DNA from: Winogradskyella luteola
GTDB taxonomy: Bacteria > Bacteroidota > Bacteroidia > Flavobacteriales > Flavobacteriaceae
DNA: 64,000 bases
Direction: 5' to 3'
Assembly (NCBI RefSeq): GCF_019203985.1
Contig: NZ_JAGSPD010000002.1
Span: 340,981-404,980 of the forward strand
Shown here in pieces: positions 51,393 through 60,131 of the stretch (positions are counted from its first letter, which is position 1; each line of letters begins with the position of its first letter). The notes below the pieces were generated by a model, which worked only from the letters and a program-made list of their open reading frames with translations, was not told the origin of the DNA and searched no databases. The translations under genes and the position numbers were made by a program.

Positions 51393-52241
51393 TTAGGGTA
51401 TCCATTTCTTAGGAAAGTTAGGTTTCCTTTTCTCTAAGAAAGCGTCTCTTCCTTCTTTTGCTTCTTCTGTCATATAAGCTAATCGTGTGGCTTCACCAGC
51501 AAAGACCTGTTGACCAACCATACCATCGTCTGTAAGGTTCATGGCAAACTTTAACATCTTTATTGACGTTGGTGATTTAGCTAATATCTCTTGCGCCCAT
51601 TGATAGGCTGTAGTCTCTAATTCGGCATGAGGTATAACAGCATTGACCATTCCCATTTCGTAAGCTTCTTGAGCAGAATAATTACGTCCTAAAAAGAATA
51701 TTTCTCGTGCTTTTTTCTGACCAACCATTTTTGCTAGATACGCAGAACCATAACCACCATCAAAACTTGTAACGTCAGCATCAGTTTGCTTAAAAATGGC
51801 ATGTTCTTTACTGGCCAAAGTTAAATCACAAACCACGTGCAAACTGTGGCCACCACCAACTGCCCATCCAGGCACAACAGCTATTACTGCTTTTGGCATA
51901 AAACGGATGAGACGCTGTACTTCTAAAATATTTAATCTATGGTAACCATCTTCACCTACGTAACCTTGGTGTCCTCTAGCCTTTTGGTCACCACCAGAAC
52001 AAAAACTCCAAACTCCATCTTTTGTCGATGGTCCTTCTGCGCTTAATAACACAACACCGATATTTACATCCTCATTGGCATCATAAAATGCATTGTAAAG
52101 TTCTGAAGTTGTTTTTGGACGAAAGGCATTTCTTACATTTGGACGATTGAATGCTATTCTTGCAACTCCGTTGCATTTATGATATGTTATATCTTCATAA
52201 GATTTGGCAACTTTCCAATCTATATGACTCATATTTCTCAT
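51393..52241 (-). CDS. menB: 1,4-dihydroxy-2-naphthoyl-CoA synthase
   Basis: Crotonase-fold enzyme that cyclises OSB-CoA to DHNA-CoA. Visible: ARIAFNRPNVRNAFRP, FCSGGDQKARG (oxyanion hole), VVPGWAVGGGHSLHVVCD, DGGYGSAYLAKMVGQKKAREI, and PNFPKKWIP at the end. At 282 residues it is of usual size. The start could be the Met at 52232 (MSHIDW), a common N-terminus for the family. A TATTTTTG box at 52253-52260 leaves a very short leader for the ATG at 52241. Confidence 0.96.
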   Translation of the reverse strand: MRNMSHIDWKVAKSYEDITYHKCNGVARIAFNRPNVRNAFRPKTTSELYNAFYDANEDVNIGVVLLSAEGPSTKDGVWSFCSGGDQKARGHQGYVGEDGYHRLNILEVQRLIRFMPKAVIAVVPGWAVGGGHSLHVVCDLTLASKEHAIFKQTDADVTSFDGGYGSAYLAKMVGQKKAREIFFLGRNYSAQEAYEMGMVNAVIPHAELETTAYQWAQEILAKSPTSIKMLKFAMNLTDDGMVGQQVFAGEATRLAYMTEEAKEGRDAFLEKRKPNFPKKWIP

Positions 52242-52252
52242 TATTTTGACTG

Positions 52253-52260
52253 CAAAAATA
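52253..52260 (-). promoter_or_regulatory. candidate -7 box of the menB-menA unit
   Basis: TATTTTTG on the minus strand, 11 bases upstream of the first ATG of menB. Confidence 0.5.
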
Positions 52261-52296
52261 AGGAATTAATAATAATGCAATGCGAGTTATTTTTAT

Positions 52297-52327
52297 TTGA
52301 TTTTATTATGCAAGCATAATATATTTG
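52297..52327 (+). promoter_or_regulatory. candidate -33/-7 promoter of the STAS-like gene
   Basis: TTG at 52297-52299, a 20-base spacer and TATATTTG at 52320-52327, which is a good match to the Bacteroidota consensus. The ATG lies at 52350. Confidence 0.65.
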
Positions 52328-52349
52328 CAACCCCTTGTAAAATTATATA

Positions 52350-52757
52350 ATGATTAATAGCCCTAACCTTAACAATAAAGATCATACGCTCCTTAAAACA
52401 AATTTAGGGAGTGTATATCTTTTTGACAATTACATTATCACAGATTTTAAAGAAGGTATTGATATTACTTTTGATAATTTCAATGAGGTCTCAGAGATTA
52501 TAAAAGTTTACTTCGAAGACAGGCCTTTTGGATTTATTGCAAATAGAGTAAATTCCTATTCTATAAATTTAACAGATGCTTCTAAGTTTAATGCTAATTT
52601 CCCAAACTTAAAAGCTTACGCTGTTGTAGTATATAATACCATAACAGAACGTGTCTTTGAAATTGAAAATCACTTCTTTACGTTTAACAGGTCTGTTTTT
52701 AAAGAAATAGACTCAGCGGTAACTTGGATCGAAGAATCGCTTTCGCATAAAGTCTAA
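52350..52757 (+). CDS. STAS/SpoIIAA-like small protein
   Basis: 135-residue cytoplasmic protein. The alternating pattern (GSVYLFDNYIITDFKEGIDITFDNF, ERPFGFIANRV-like, AYAVVVYN, AVTWIEESL at the end) suggests the STAS/SpoIIAA-like fold seen in many flavobacterial small proteins. This fold assignment is by eye. No function is known. It is divergent from menB, with a strong promoter of its own. Confidence 0.65.
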   Translation: MINSPNLNNKDHTLLKTNLGSVYLFDNYIITDFKEGIDITFDNFNEVSEIIKVYFEDRPFGFIANRVNSYSINLTDASKFNANFPNLKAYAVVVYNTITERVFEIENHFFTFNRSVFKEIDSAVTWIEESLSHKV

Positions 52758-52766
52758 TATCTATTT

Positions 52767-52993
52767 AACGTGAGTTCGATACAATAATAGAACATCTAGG
52801 ATGTAAAATACTGATTGTCACTTCGAGTGATTTCTGAGGAACGAAGAAATTGTATCGAGAATTATTCAAAAAAGAACTTCTCGATACATTTTTCTCTTTT
52901 AGGTCAAAAAACACTCGAAGTGACGATTTCAACTATTTGAATAACAGTACTTTAAATTATAAGATACAAGAATCTTATGTCGAACTCACGTTA
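52767..52993. repeat. nested inverted repeat (composite MITE), family 1
   Basis: Outer arms AACGTGAGTTCGA (52767-52779) and TCGAACTCACGTT (52981-52993) are perfect 13-bp inverted repeats. Inside lies a second perfect pair, GTCACTTCGAGTG (52817-52829) and CACTCGAAGTGAC (52912-52924), and within that TGTATCGAGAA/TTCTCGATACA. The element fills the gap between the convergent STAS-like and cvfB genes, and its right arm touches the cvfB stop codon. The inner unit is the intact form of the element also seen at 3719-3815. Confidence 0.75.
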
Positions 52994-53821
52994 TTTAAGG
53001 TAAATGCCGTCTTCCTTTATGTCTATTTGTCTATCCTTATAAAGTGACCCAATTGCCCTTTTAAAGCTCTTCTTACTCATTTGAAGCTGTTCCTTTATGT
53101 CTTCTGGGCTCGATTTGTCATGCAAAGGAATAAAGCCGTTATTATCTTTTAAACTGTTTATTATAAGCTCCGCATTGGGTTCTATATTTCTATAGCCTAT
53201 TTGATTAAGAGATATATCCAGCTTGTTATCGTGACGTACTTTTTTTACAATACCTTTCAATCGGTCACCAACACTAATGTCCCTGTATATGTCATCTTTA
53301 AACACCAAACCTAAATGCTTTTTATTGACAATAACATTCATTCCGATGTCAGAAGGGTGCGAAACTATTAAATCAACCTCATCAAACTGAGCAACGGTCA
53401 ACTCTTTGTTGTCTAAAAAGTGATTGGTTTTGCTCGAAGCCACTAAACGCTCAGTTTCTTCATCTAAATAACAATGTACCAAATACCAGCCACCAGCTTT
53501 CATTTTAAAGGCTTGCTCTTTAAATGGACAGAATAGTTCTTTTACCAAGCCCCAATCTAAGAAAGCTCCAAATTTTGTTACTTGATTGCAACGCAACAAA
53601 GCAAAATCCCCTTTTTTTATGTAAGGTTGATCTGTTGTTGCTACTGGTCGTTCTTCGTTATCTAAGTATACAAATACGTCAATCTTATCACCTATTTCAA
53701 ATACTTCAGGTACATAACGGTTGGGCAACAAAACTTCACCCTCTTCTCCATCGCCCAAAAACAAACCTGGTTCTGTATCTCTTAAAATTTCGAGTGTATT
53801 GTATTCGCCTAAATGTATCAT
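52991..53821 (-). CDS. CvfB-type S1 RNA-binding protein
   Basis: 276-residue RNA-binding protein of the CvfB/YitL family, with three S1-like OB folds (GEYNTLEILRDTEPGLFLG at the start, then KKGDFALLRCNQVTKFGAFLDWG, and DRLKGIVKKVRHDNKLDISLN) followed by a winged-helix end (about 220-276: LPLHDKSSPEDIKEQLQMSKKSFKRAIG-type). In Staphylococcus CvfB affects virulence gene expression, but here it is likely a general RNA factor. Its ATG is four bases from a TACCTTTG box, so the mRNA may be leaderless. Confidence 0.92.
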   Translation of the reverse strand: MIHLGEYNTLEILRDTEPGLFLGDGEEGEVLLPNRYVPEVFEIGDKIDVFVYLDNEERPVATTDQPYIKKGDFALLRCNQVTKFGAFLDWGLVKELFCPFKEQAFKMKAGGWYLVHCYLDEETERLVASSKTNHFLDNKELTVAQFDEVDLIVSHPSDIGMNVIVNKKHLGLVFKDDIYRDISVGDRLKGIVKKVRHDNKLDISLNQIGYRNIEPNAELIINSLKDNNGFIPLHDKSSPEDIKEQLQMSKKSFKRAIGSLYKDRQIDIKEDGIYLK

Positions 53822-53825
53822 AATA

Positions 53826-53833
53826 CAAAGGTA
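53826..53833 (-). promoter_or_regulatory. candidate -7 box of cvfB (leaderless)
   Basis: TACCTTTG on the minus strand, only four bases from the ATG at 53821. Confidence 0.5.
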
Positions 53834-53897
53834 TTGATATTAGTGAGATACTGAAATTTATTTCATCTATCAGCAAATAGTAATTTAAAACAAAAGA

Positions 53898-53926
53898 AAA
53901 GCGCTATAACAAAATTATAACGCTTT
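53898..53926 (-). terminator. terminator of the DUF2853 gene
   Basis: AAAGCGCTATAA/TTATAACGCTTT stem with one mismatch and a 5-base loop, 22 bases past the stop codon on the minus strand. Confidence 0.7.
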
Positions 53927-53948
53927 AATACTTTTTGAAATAAGTCTG

Positions 53949-54287
53949 CTAATACACAGATTCTTTATTAAAATGCTTTACCAATAAATAATAGACAACT
54001 GCTCTATATTTGTTTCTGTTAGATTGACCATAAGTATCCATAACAGAAGTTATACCTTTATCTAAATCAGCACCATCGCTTAATCCTAATTTTTTTATTA
54101 AAAAGTTGTTCTTTACAGTAGCTAATTCTTTTTCATCAGAACCAGATACTGTTGATGAATCTGCATTATAAATTGAAGGTCCTAAACCTACAGTAACTTT
54201 AGTCAATAAATCCATGTCAGCGTTAACGCCACATTTATCTTTTAAATCTGCCGCATACTTTGCGATTAATTCATCTCTTTTACTCAT
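53949..54287 (-). CDS. DUF2853 family protein
   Basis: 112-residue cytoplasmic helical protein: KRDELIAKYAADLKDKCG, DMDLLTKVTVGLGPSIYNADS, YYLLVKHF. DUF2853 members have a known structure but no assigned function, as far as I know. Single-gene unit between cvfB and menD with its own terminator. Confidence 0.9.
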   Translation of the reverse strand: MSKRDELIAKYAADLKDKCGVNADMDLLTKVTVGLGPSIYNADSSTVSGSDEKELATVKNNFLIKKLGLSDGADLDKGITSVMDTYGQSNRNKYRAVVYYLLVKHFNKESVY

Positions 54288-54393
54288 TTTAATAATTTGT
54301 TTTAAGTTTATTTATATTATCTCACTAAGGTAAGTATTTTTTAGACACGTTAAAAGTTGATTAGTCACTTCTTAACACTATTTAACCTAAAAT

Positions 54394-56154
54394 TTATTTT
54401 ATGAAAGTAAAATAATCTAATAGCACTTTATCGTTTATGGTTGAAGGTGTAAAAACCTCTAACAGCCTAGGTTGTTTTGATGCTCCGTAAAATGTTTCGA
54501 GTTTATCTTTTAGACTGGTCTCATCATCTGCTTTCACATAGTTAAACCCATACATATTACATAATTGCTCAGCGGTTAGACAATGTTTGGTTTCAAAATA
54601 CGCATCAAAATTATCGGTATTTTTATGACCTGGTAAAATTCTAAAAATTCCTCCTCCATTATTATTAATAACTATTATCCTAAAATTCTTTGGTATATAA
54701 TTGTTCCACAGCGCATTGCTATCATAGAAAAAACTTAAATCTCCCGTAACAAAAGTGGTTCGTTTTTTTGAAGCTACAGCTGCACCAATAGCTGTACTTG
54801 TACTACCATCGATACCGCTTGTGCCCCTATTGCAAAAAACGTCAATATCTTTTCTTAACTGAAACAGCTGTGTATATCTTATGGCCGAACTATTACCAAC
54901 TTGCAACTGGCTTTGTTTTGGTATGCTCTTTAGTATTGAATTAAATACCGTAAAATCTGAAAAAGGAACCGTTTTTAAATACGCATCATGTAGCTTTCGT
55001 CGTTTTTGTCTTACGGTTAACCAAGAGGTTTTATAATCGCTCTTAGTATAGTATTCTACAAGTGGCAAAAAAGTACTGAAAAACGTATTTGGAGATAATC
55101 TTATATGCTCATTTAGACAGAAAAATGTATCGTTTGCTTTATGTAGGCCAATATGCCAGTGATAATTTGGCTTATATTGCCGTAGAAACGCTTTTATCTT
55201 TTTGGAAATTACCAATCCCCCAAATGTTAATAAAATATTGGGTTGAAGTTGTTGAAACTCATCTTCGTTTAGAGGCGCAATAATTTTATCTATCCCCGGA
55301 AAAAAATCGGGATGATGTAAATTTGAAGTCGTCTCCGTAAACACCAAAATACTATCGTCATCAGCTATTTGCTGTAACCATTCTACTTCAACGGAATTGG
55401 GCTGAAGCACACCTACTAAAATCATTTTCCGCTTGGCGTTTTGCCAAACTTCCAGTAGACTCTTTATTTCAAATTCATCTACTTTTTCAATATTACTCTT
55501 AAGTACATAAGGTTTTGGTGCAATCGATAATTCATCAACTGTTTCATACAATGGCTCATCGAATGGAATATTGATATGTACAGGTCCCATTTTTAAACGA
55601 GATATTGTTAAAGCCTCATGGATTTCAGATTCATTATAAGTTTGAATATCTTTTTGCAATCCCAAAAAGAGCTCTAATTTATGTTCTATACTTTTAAAAA
55701 TAGGTAACTCTTCTTCATTCTTATACTTTCCTTCTCTTAAATCTAACTTAAGATTGGCGCTATATAGCACATGCTCACCATAAACATTTTTTTGCTTTAT
55801 GGTCTGTCCATCACCTATGCCTACTAAGTGCTTTGGTCGATCTGCCGATAGTACAACTAAAGGTATATTGCTATAATAGGCTTCAGATATTGCAGGATAA
55901 TAGTTTAATAACGCACTTCCGGAGGTACAAATAACGGCAACAGGTTTTTGTATTTGCTGCGCAATACCTAGAGCAAAAAAAGCGGCGCAACGCTCATCTA
56001 CAATACTATAACATTCAAAATAATCATCGTGAGTAAAACCTATAGTCAATGGTGCATTTCTACTACCAGGTGAAATAACAATATGCTTCACGTTATGCGT
56101 TTTGCATAAGGTGGTTACCGTTTGGGATAAGGGAATTTTAGAGTAATTCATCAA
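54394..56154 (-). CDS. menD: SEPHCHC synthase (MenD)
   Basis: Thiamine diphosphate-dependent enzyme joining isochorismate and the 2-oxoglutarate-derived succinyl carbanion (2-succinyl-5-enolpyruvyl-6-hydroxy-3-cyclohexene-1-carboxylate synthase). Visible: VISPGSRNAPLTIGF (about 27-41) and the ThDP-binding NNNGGGIFRILPG near residue 495, plus GTSGIDGSTSTAIGAA. The 586-residue length is normal. It follows menF after 27 bases. Confidence 0.96.
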   Translation of the reverse strand: MMNYSKIPLSQTVTTLCKTHNVKHIVISPGSRNAPLTIGFTHDDYFECYSIVDERCAAFFALGIAQQIQKPVAVICTSGSALLNYYPAISEAYYSNIPLVVLSADRPKHLVGIGDGQTIKQKNVYGEHVLYSANLKLDLREGKYKNEEELPIFKSIEHKLELFLGLQKDIQTYNESEIHEALTISRLKMGPVHINIPFDEPLYETVDELSIAPKPYVLKSNIEKVDEFEIKSLLEVWQNAKRKMILVGVLQPNSVEVEWLQQIADDDSILVFTETTSNLHHPDFFPGIDKIIAPLNEDEFQQLQPNILLTFGGLVISKKIKAFLRQYKPNYHWHIGLHKANDTFFCLNEHIRLSPNTFFSTFLPLVEYYTKSDYKTSWLTVRQKRRKLHDAYLKTVPFSDFTVFNSILKSIPKQSQLQVGNSSAIRYTQLFQLRKDIDVFCNRGTSGIDGSTSTAIGAAVASKKRTTFVTGDLSFFYDSNALWNNYIPKNFRIIVINNNGGGIFRILPGHKNTDNFDAYFETKHCLTAEQLCNMYGFNYVKADDETSLKDKLETFYGASKQPRLLEVFTPSTINDKVLLDYFTFIK

Positions 56155-56181
56155 ACTGTAAAAATAAGAAATCTCTTCGTT

Positions 56182-57300
56182 TTAACTTAAAACGTTAACT
56201 ATAGTTTTGGTTTTATTTACGGTTTCTTCCCACTCTTTTTCGGGATTGGAATCTTTAGTAATTCCACCACCAACATAAATCAATGCTTTGCTTTCTTTTA
56301 TCTGTGTACAACGCAGGTTAACGTAAAAGTTAGATGCAGTTTTTACTGTAGCGTAGGCATTGTTTTCTACATTACGAGCATTTGTGTTTCTCGATCTTAT
56401 CTGTTTTAAATTCAGCTCTCCCAAAAAACCTGTATAGTATTCACGGTTATAGTTTTCATTTTTGAGAATAAAATCTTTTGCTTCTTGTTTCGGAAAACCA
56501 CAAACCGCTGGTGTAGGATGTAATGCTTCTATTATTGATTTTAAGCTAGAAGTATCTTTTATAAGGCTGGTAATATATGTTTTAAGATGAAGCAAATTTC
56601 CTGCTCTTACGGTCTCTACATTCGAAACATTTACTTGGCTTGTATAAGGTGCTATTTGATCTGTAATATAATCTGTAACTATTTGTTGTTCTTCGTATTC
56701 TTTATGCGTCCATTGTACATCAGAATTTTCAGAATAAGGTTGAGTACCTGCCAATGAAATCGTAGTTAAACGTTTTCCTTCTACTTTAAATAATAATTCT
56801 GGTGTGGCACCTAACCACAGCCCCACTTTAGGATGATACCAACAATAGACCATTGCATTTTTATAGGTATTAAATAGCCTTTTAAAAGTTTCCAAAGGTT
56901 TATCACTACTCAATTTTTTTTCAACTTGCCGAGACAATACAACTTTTTCTAAAGCTTTATTTTTTATGTGCTCAATTCCCTTGTTAACAAGCTTAATATG
57001 ATTGTCACTATTGGTTTCATCTACTTCAATTTCAACATAATTACTAGCAGTTTTAAGGTGATTGATCTCTAATGTGTGATGTTTACAGGAATCTTGAGGA
57101 AATAAAATACTGTCATTATCTAAGTTAAATGGTGCAAATACAAATCCGCTTTCAGTAAAACTAGAAGTTGTATGCAGTATGTCATCTTCTTGCAACCAGC
57201 ATTTAATAACAGAATTAATAGGCCTACTATAAACTACAAATGGCAATTGATTTTTGTACTGATTTTCTAGAGCTTCAAATAATGAATTAATAGTTGTCAT
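56182..57300 (-). CDS. menF: isochorismate synthase
   Basis: Chorismate-binding enzyme that converts chorismate to isochorismate, the first step of menaquinone synthesis. Visible in the C-terminal domain: KVVLSRQVEKKL, GLWLGATPELLFKVEG, TISLAGTQPY, ALHPTPAVCGFPKQEA, YYTGFLGEL and YVGGGITKDSNPEKEWEET. The 372-residue length is shorter than E. coli MenF (431) but usual in Bacteroidota. It could also be named entC-like, but context says MenF. It follows the thioesterase gene after 3 bases. Confidence 0.93.
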   Translation of the reverse strand: MTTINSLFEALENQYKNQLPFVVYSRPINSVIKCWLQEDDILHTTSSFTESGFVFAPFNLDNDSILFPQDSCKHHTLEINHLKTASNYVEIEVDETNSDNHIKLVNKGIEHIKNKALEKVVLSRQVEKKLSSDKPLETFKRLFNTYKNAMVYCWYHPKVGLWLGATPELLFKVEGKRLTTISLAGTQPYSENSDVQWTHKEYEEQQIVTDYITDQIAPYTSQVNVSNVETVRAGNLLHLKTYITSLIKDTSSLKSIIEALHPTPAVCGFPKQEAKDFILKNENYNREYYTGFLGELNLKQIRSRNTNARNVENNAYATVKTASNFYVNLRCTQIKESKALIYVGGGITKDSNPEKEWEETVNKTKTIVNVLS

Positions 57301-57303
57301 CCA

Positions 57304-57729
57304 TTACTTCTTTTTGGGTAATGAAATGGTCGACAGACGACAAATAGAGACGAGATTATCTGCTTCATCGGTAATTCTAATATCTAACAATTGTGTGGTG
57401 CGGCCTTTATGCAAAAACGTAGCCTTAGCATAAACATAGCCATCCTTTACACTTTTAAGGTGATTGGCCGTAATCTCTAATCCTCTAACAAAGTAATTTT
57501 CAATATCTGTAAAAATGTGGGATGCAAAACTACCCACACTTTCTGCTAAAGCTGCTGTCGCACCTCCGTGCAAAACACCGTCTGGTTGATGCACTTTTGG
57601 TGTTACCGGCATTCTTGCCACCAAAAAAGCATCACCATAATCTATCATTTCTATGTCCAAGGTCTCCATCAGCGTATTTTTACTCACAGCATTAACTTTG
57701 GCCAGAAATTCTTCTTTAGATTGTTGCAT
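57304..57729 (-). CDS. hot-dog thioesterase, PaaI/MenI-like
   Basis: 141-residue hot-dog-fold acyl-CoA thioesterase: LDIEMIDYGDAFLVARMPV, VHQPDGVLHGGATAALAESVGS (H-x-G-x2-A active-site helix), VRGLEITANHLKSVKDG. Because it is the first gene of the menF-menD unit, 3 bases before menF, it is a good candidate for the DHNA-CoA thioesterase (MenI), which releases DHNA for MenA. That role is inferred from position. A TATCTTTG box lies at 57758-57765. Confidence 0.88.
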   Translation of the reverse strand: MQQSKEEFLAKVNAVSKNTLMETLDIEMIDYGDAFLVARMPVTPKVHQPDGVLHGGATAALAESVGSFASHIFTDIENYFVRGLEITANHLKSVKDGYVYAKATFLHKGRTTQLLDIRITDEADNLVSICRLSTISLPKKK

Positions 57730-57757
57730 AGAAATACAGTATTTTTATAGTCGAAAG

Positions 57758-57765
57758 CAAAGATA
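57758..57765 (-). promoter_or_regulatory. candidate -7 box of the paaI-menF-menD unit
   Basis: TATCTTTG on the minus strand, 28 bases before the ATG at 57729. Confidence 0.55.
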
Positions 57766-57912
57766 CTCATTCTTTGATTTACGATAAACGATTTATGGTT
57801 TTCGATTTAAATATCGAATATATGAAAACCCATAATGAATACTTGGTAAACCATAATCAATACCAACTGGCATAATTAAATGATAAAACAGTTTATTACA
57901 AAATTTAAATAG

Positions 57913-58551
57913 ATGAAGTCTACTGAGCAACAGATTGGCTACCAGTCCACTAATTCTTATTCAACTTTAAACAAGCTTACAGCAGATACCAAAACAGTTT
58001 GGTTTGTTTGCCATGGTATGGGGTATCTCAGTCGTTATTTTTTGAGATATTTTAAAGATTTAGATTCTAAAGACAATTATATCATTGCACCGCAAGCCCC
58101 GAGCAAGTACTACATTCAGCCAAAAATGCATGTCGGTGCCAATTGGTTAACTAAAGATGAAACCGAAGTCGGAATGCAAAATATCCTCAACTATTTTGAT
58201 GCCATTTTTGATGCAGAGCAAATTCCGAAAGATCTAAACTTCATTATATTAGGTTACTCCCAAGGTGTTAGTGTTGCAATGCGCTACATGGCAAAACGCC
58301 GATTGCAATGCTCTCAGTTGGTCTTACATTCTGGCGGAATCCCAAAAGAATTAACATCCGAAGATTTTAAATATTTATCAAAAAACACCAAAGTAAAATT
58401 AATCTATGGTACCAAAGACGAATACTTAGATGAAACTCGCATAGAGCAAGAATCGTTAAGAGTTAAGGACTTATTTGGCAATAGAGTGAGCATTCTCCCA
58501 TTTGAAGGAAAGCACGTGGTTAATGTAGATTACATAAATGAATTGGTTTAA
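57913..58551 (+). CDS. alpha/beta hydrolase, carboxylesterase/phospholipase-like
   Basis: 212-residue alpha/beta-hydrolase of the YpfH/carboxylesterase type. Visible: TVWFVCHGMGYLSRYF near the N-terminus (oxyanion region), FIILGYSQGVSVAMRYM (G-x-S-x-G, catalytic Ser about 118), GTKDEYLDE (Asp) and FEGKHVVN (His). It hydrolyses small esters or phospholipids. The substrate is unknown. It lies next to but divergent from the menaquinone unit, so it is not a clear MenH. It is followed by the GNAT gene after 8 bases, so the two are probably co-transcribed. Confidence 0.85.
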   Translation: MKSTEQQIGYQSTNSYSTLNKLTADTKTVWFVCHGMGYLSRYFLRYFKDLDSKDNYIIAPQAPSKYYIQPKMHVGANWLTKDETEVGMQNILNYFDAIFDAEQIPKDLNFIILGYSQGVSVAMRYMAKRRLQCSQLVLHSGGIPKELTSEDFKYLSKNTKVKLIYGTKDEYLDETRIEQESLRVKDLFGNRVSILPFEGKHVVNVDYINELV

Positions 58552-58559
58552 TTAAAAAG

Positions 58560-59156
58560 ATGCCTTTACACAACATGAAAGCTCCTACCCTAGAAAACGA
58601 AAGCGTAAAATTAAGTTTATTAGATCTCAGCAATTACAGTCATTTAGAAACTGTGGCTAAAGAAAAAGATCTCATCTTCTATTCACCTTCCGATATTTCT
58701 ACACCAGAAAAATTAAGGTCTTACGTACAAGTTGCTGTTGATGGGTATTATCATAAAACCATAATTCCATTTATAGTTTACGACAAAAAGAAAGAATCCT
58801 ATGCTGGCTCTACAAGATTTGGCCTCATTAATTGGAAAAATAAAGTATTGCACATTGGTTGGACATGGATAGGACATAGTTTTCAAGGTACAGGGTTGAA
58901 TGCTAATATGAAGTTTTTGATGCTACAATATACGTTTGAAACTTTAGGTTTTGAAAAAGTAGAATTTAGAATTGATGAGCGTAATAATAAATCGAGACGC
59001 GCTGTTGAAAAATTAGGCGCAACACTAGAAGGTATCTTACGTAAAGATACCCTTATGAAAGATGGTTTTAAACGCAGTACATGTTGCTATGGAATTTTAA
59101 AAGAGGAATGGCCAAGTATAAAGACAAACCTGCAAAACACCATAAAAAATAACTAA
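58560..59156 (+). CDS. GNAT-family N-acetyltransferase
   Basis: 198-residue acetyltransferase of the RimJ/RimL-like GNAT group that transfers acetyl from acetyl-CoA to an amine. Core: LENESVKLSLLDLSNYSHLE, SYAGSTRFGLINWKNKVLHIGWTW-type strands, GTGLNANMKFLMLQYTFE (acetyl-CoA loop), VEFRIDERNNKSRRAVEKLGA and EGILRKDTLMKDG. Substrate unknown. The start at 58560 may be replaced by the in-frame ATG at 58575. Confidence 0.88.
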   Translation: MPLHNMKAPTLENESVKLSLLDLSNYSHLETVAKEKDLIFYSPSDISTPEKLRSYVQVAVDGYYHKTIIPFIVYDKKKESYAGSTRFGLINWKNKVLHIGWTWIGHSFQGTGLNANMKFLMLQYTFETLGFEKVEFRIDERNNKSRRAVEKLGATLEGILRKDTLMKDGFKRSTCCYGILKEEWPSIKTNLQNTIKNN

Positions 59157-59243
59157 GCATCATCCAGAAACAAAACAATCACTGAAGAACTCAATTTGTT
59201 ATATGTTGACAGTCATTGCTTTCACTCTGAACGATATTGAAAT

Positions 59244-59567
59244 TTAGCTTGTTTGCTGAAGTGTTTTGTTCTTCTCCTTAAGAATTGCCAATTGCTTCTC
59301 TAAAAACGTAATCGCTTGTTCTGTTTTATAACTTGTTTTAGAAGCAAAGTCTTTTAAGTCTTCTTTAAATTTATCTTTTCCCGATGCTGCTGCCTTGGAT
59401 AAATCGTCCTTAACTTCTTTAAAGTCTTGGGTAATTTTATCTTTTACATCTTTGCCTTCTTTTTTAAGCTTGTCCCTTGTTACACTTCCTTTTTTTGGTG
59501 CCAATAAAACGGCAACACCAGCCCAAATCATTGCTCCTAAGACTAAAGCTCCTTTAAACTGAATCAT
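59244..59567 (-). CDS. YtxH-domain protein
   Basis: 107 residues with an N-terminal hydrophobic segment (about 6-23: ALVLGAMIWAGVAVLLAP) ending KKGS, then a Lys/Asp/Glu-rich helical part typical of YtxH proteins. These small membrane-tethered proteins are induced by stress in Bacillus and have no defined biochemical role. Single-gene unit. Confidence 0.85.
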   Translation of the reverse strand: MIQFKGALVLGAMIWAGVAVLLAPKKGSVTRDKLKKEGKDVKDKITQDFKEVKDDLSKAAASGKDKFKEDLKDFASKTSYKTEQAITFLEKQLAILKEKNKTLQQTS

Positions 59568-59687
59568 ATCTTTTCTTTTTTTAAGTTAAACCTGTTTACT
59601 TATAGGTAGCAAAGTTTTGTGATTTGTTACAATTGGTAAGATATACTTATTCAGTAGAATATAAATTTCTGTTTTTTTTTGTTGAAG

Positions 59688-59969
59688 TCAAAATTTTTTA
59701 TTCTCTGTCCAGTCTACAGCCTTTTCAAACCTTTTCATATAAGTCATTAATTCGTGTTCTGTATCCTCTAATGAATCTCTGTTAGGTACGGAAGGTATAT
59801 AGCAATCCTTTTCATTGTTCAATCTACAATAGTGACTGATTTCCCAAGTATAGTTTGGATTTTCTTCATTAATAATCCTGTATACTATTCCAATTATTTT
59901 AGGCTCGGCACTATTAAATATGCAATGAATTTCTTTTAACGATTCGTTTTGTTCTACCAATTCGTTCAT
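59688..59969 (-). CDS. hypothetical protein, 93 residues
   Basis: Not recognised. Soluble, acidic, with no signal peptide or membrane helix. Sequence marks are KEIHCIFNSAEPKIIGIV, YTWEISHYCRLNNEKDCY and HELMTYMKRFEKAVDW. Three Cys residues are present. It is preceded by AT-rich sequence without a clear promoter. The codon pattern looks like that of a real gene, but support is limited to length and composition. Confidence 0.55.
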   Translation of the reverse strand: MNELVEQNESLKEIHCIFNSAEPKIIGIVYRIINEENPNYTWEISHYCRLNNEKDCYIPSVPNRDSLEDTEHELMTYMKRFEKAVDWTENKKF

Positions 59970-60131
59970 TCAATTTCTTTTGTTTAGATATTGTTTTCAA
60001 AAATGTACAGCTTGTGGTACTAAGTCCTATTTTAATGCCTTATACAGGATGATACTAAAGCAAAGCTGATAAGCTCAGCATAAAAATTCAGTAAATATAA
60101 GCGAATTTATAGTGATAAAAGCATAAAGTCA
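59970..60131. other. non-coding sequence left of the direct repeat
   Basis: AT-rich sequence with a REP-like piece GCTGATAAGCTCAGCATAA near 60064-60082 and no ORF of note. It is the original left flank of the AraC locus if the 119-bp repeats mark an insertion. Confidence 0.4.

Noticed and set aside
52850..53047. 65-codon plus-strand frame beginning MYRELFKKELL
   Set aside because: It lies entirely in the nested inverted repeat and runs into the cvfB 3' end. It is an accident of the repeat sequence.
57913..58551. Hydrolase as MenH
   Set aside because: It is divergent from the men unit and resembles small carboxylesterases. Nothing in the sequence points to SEPHCHC as substrate.
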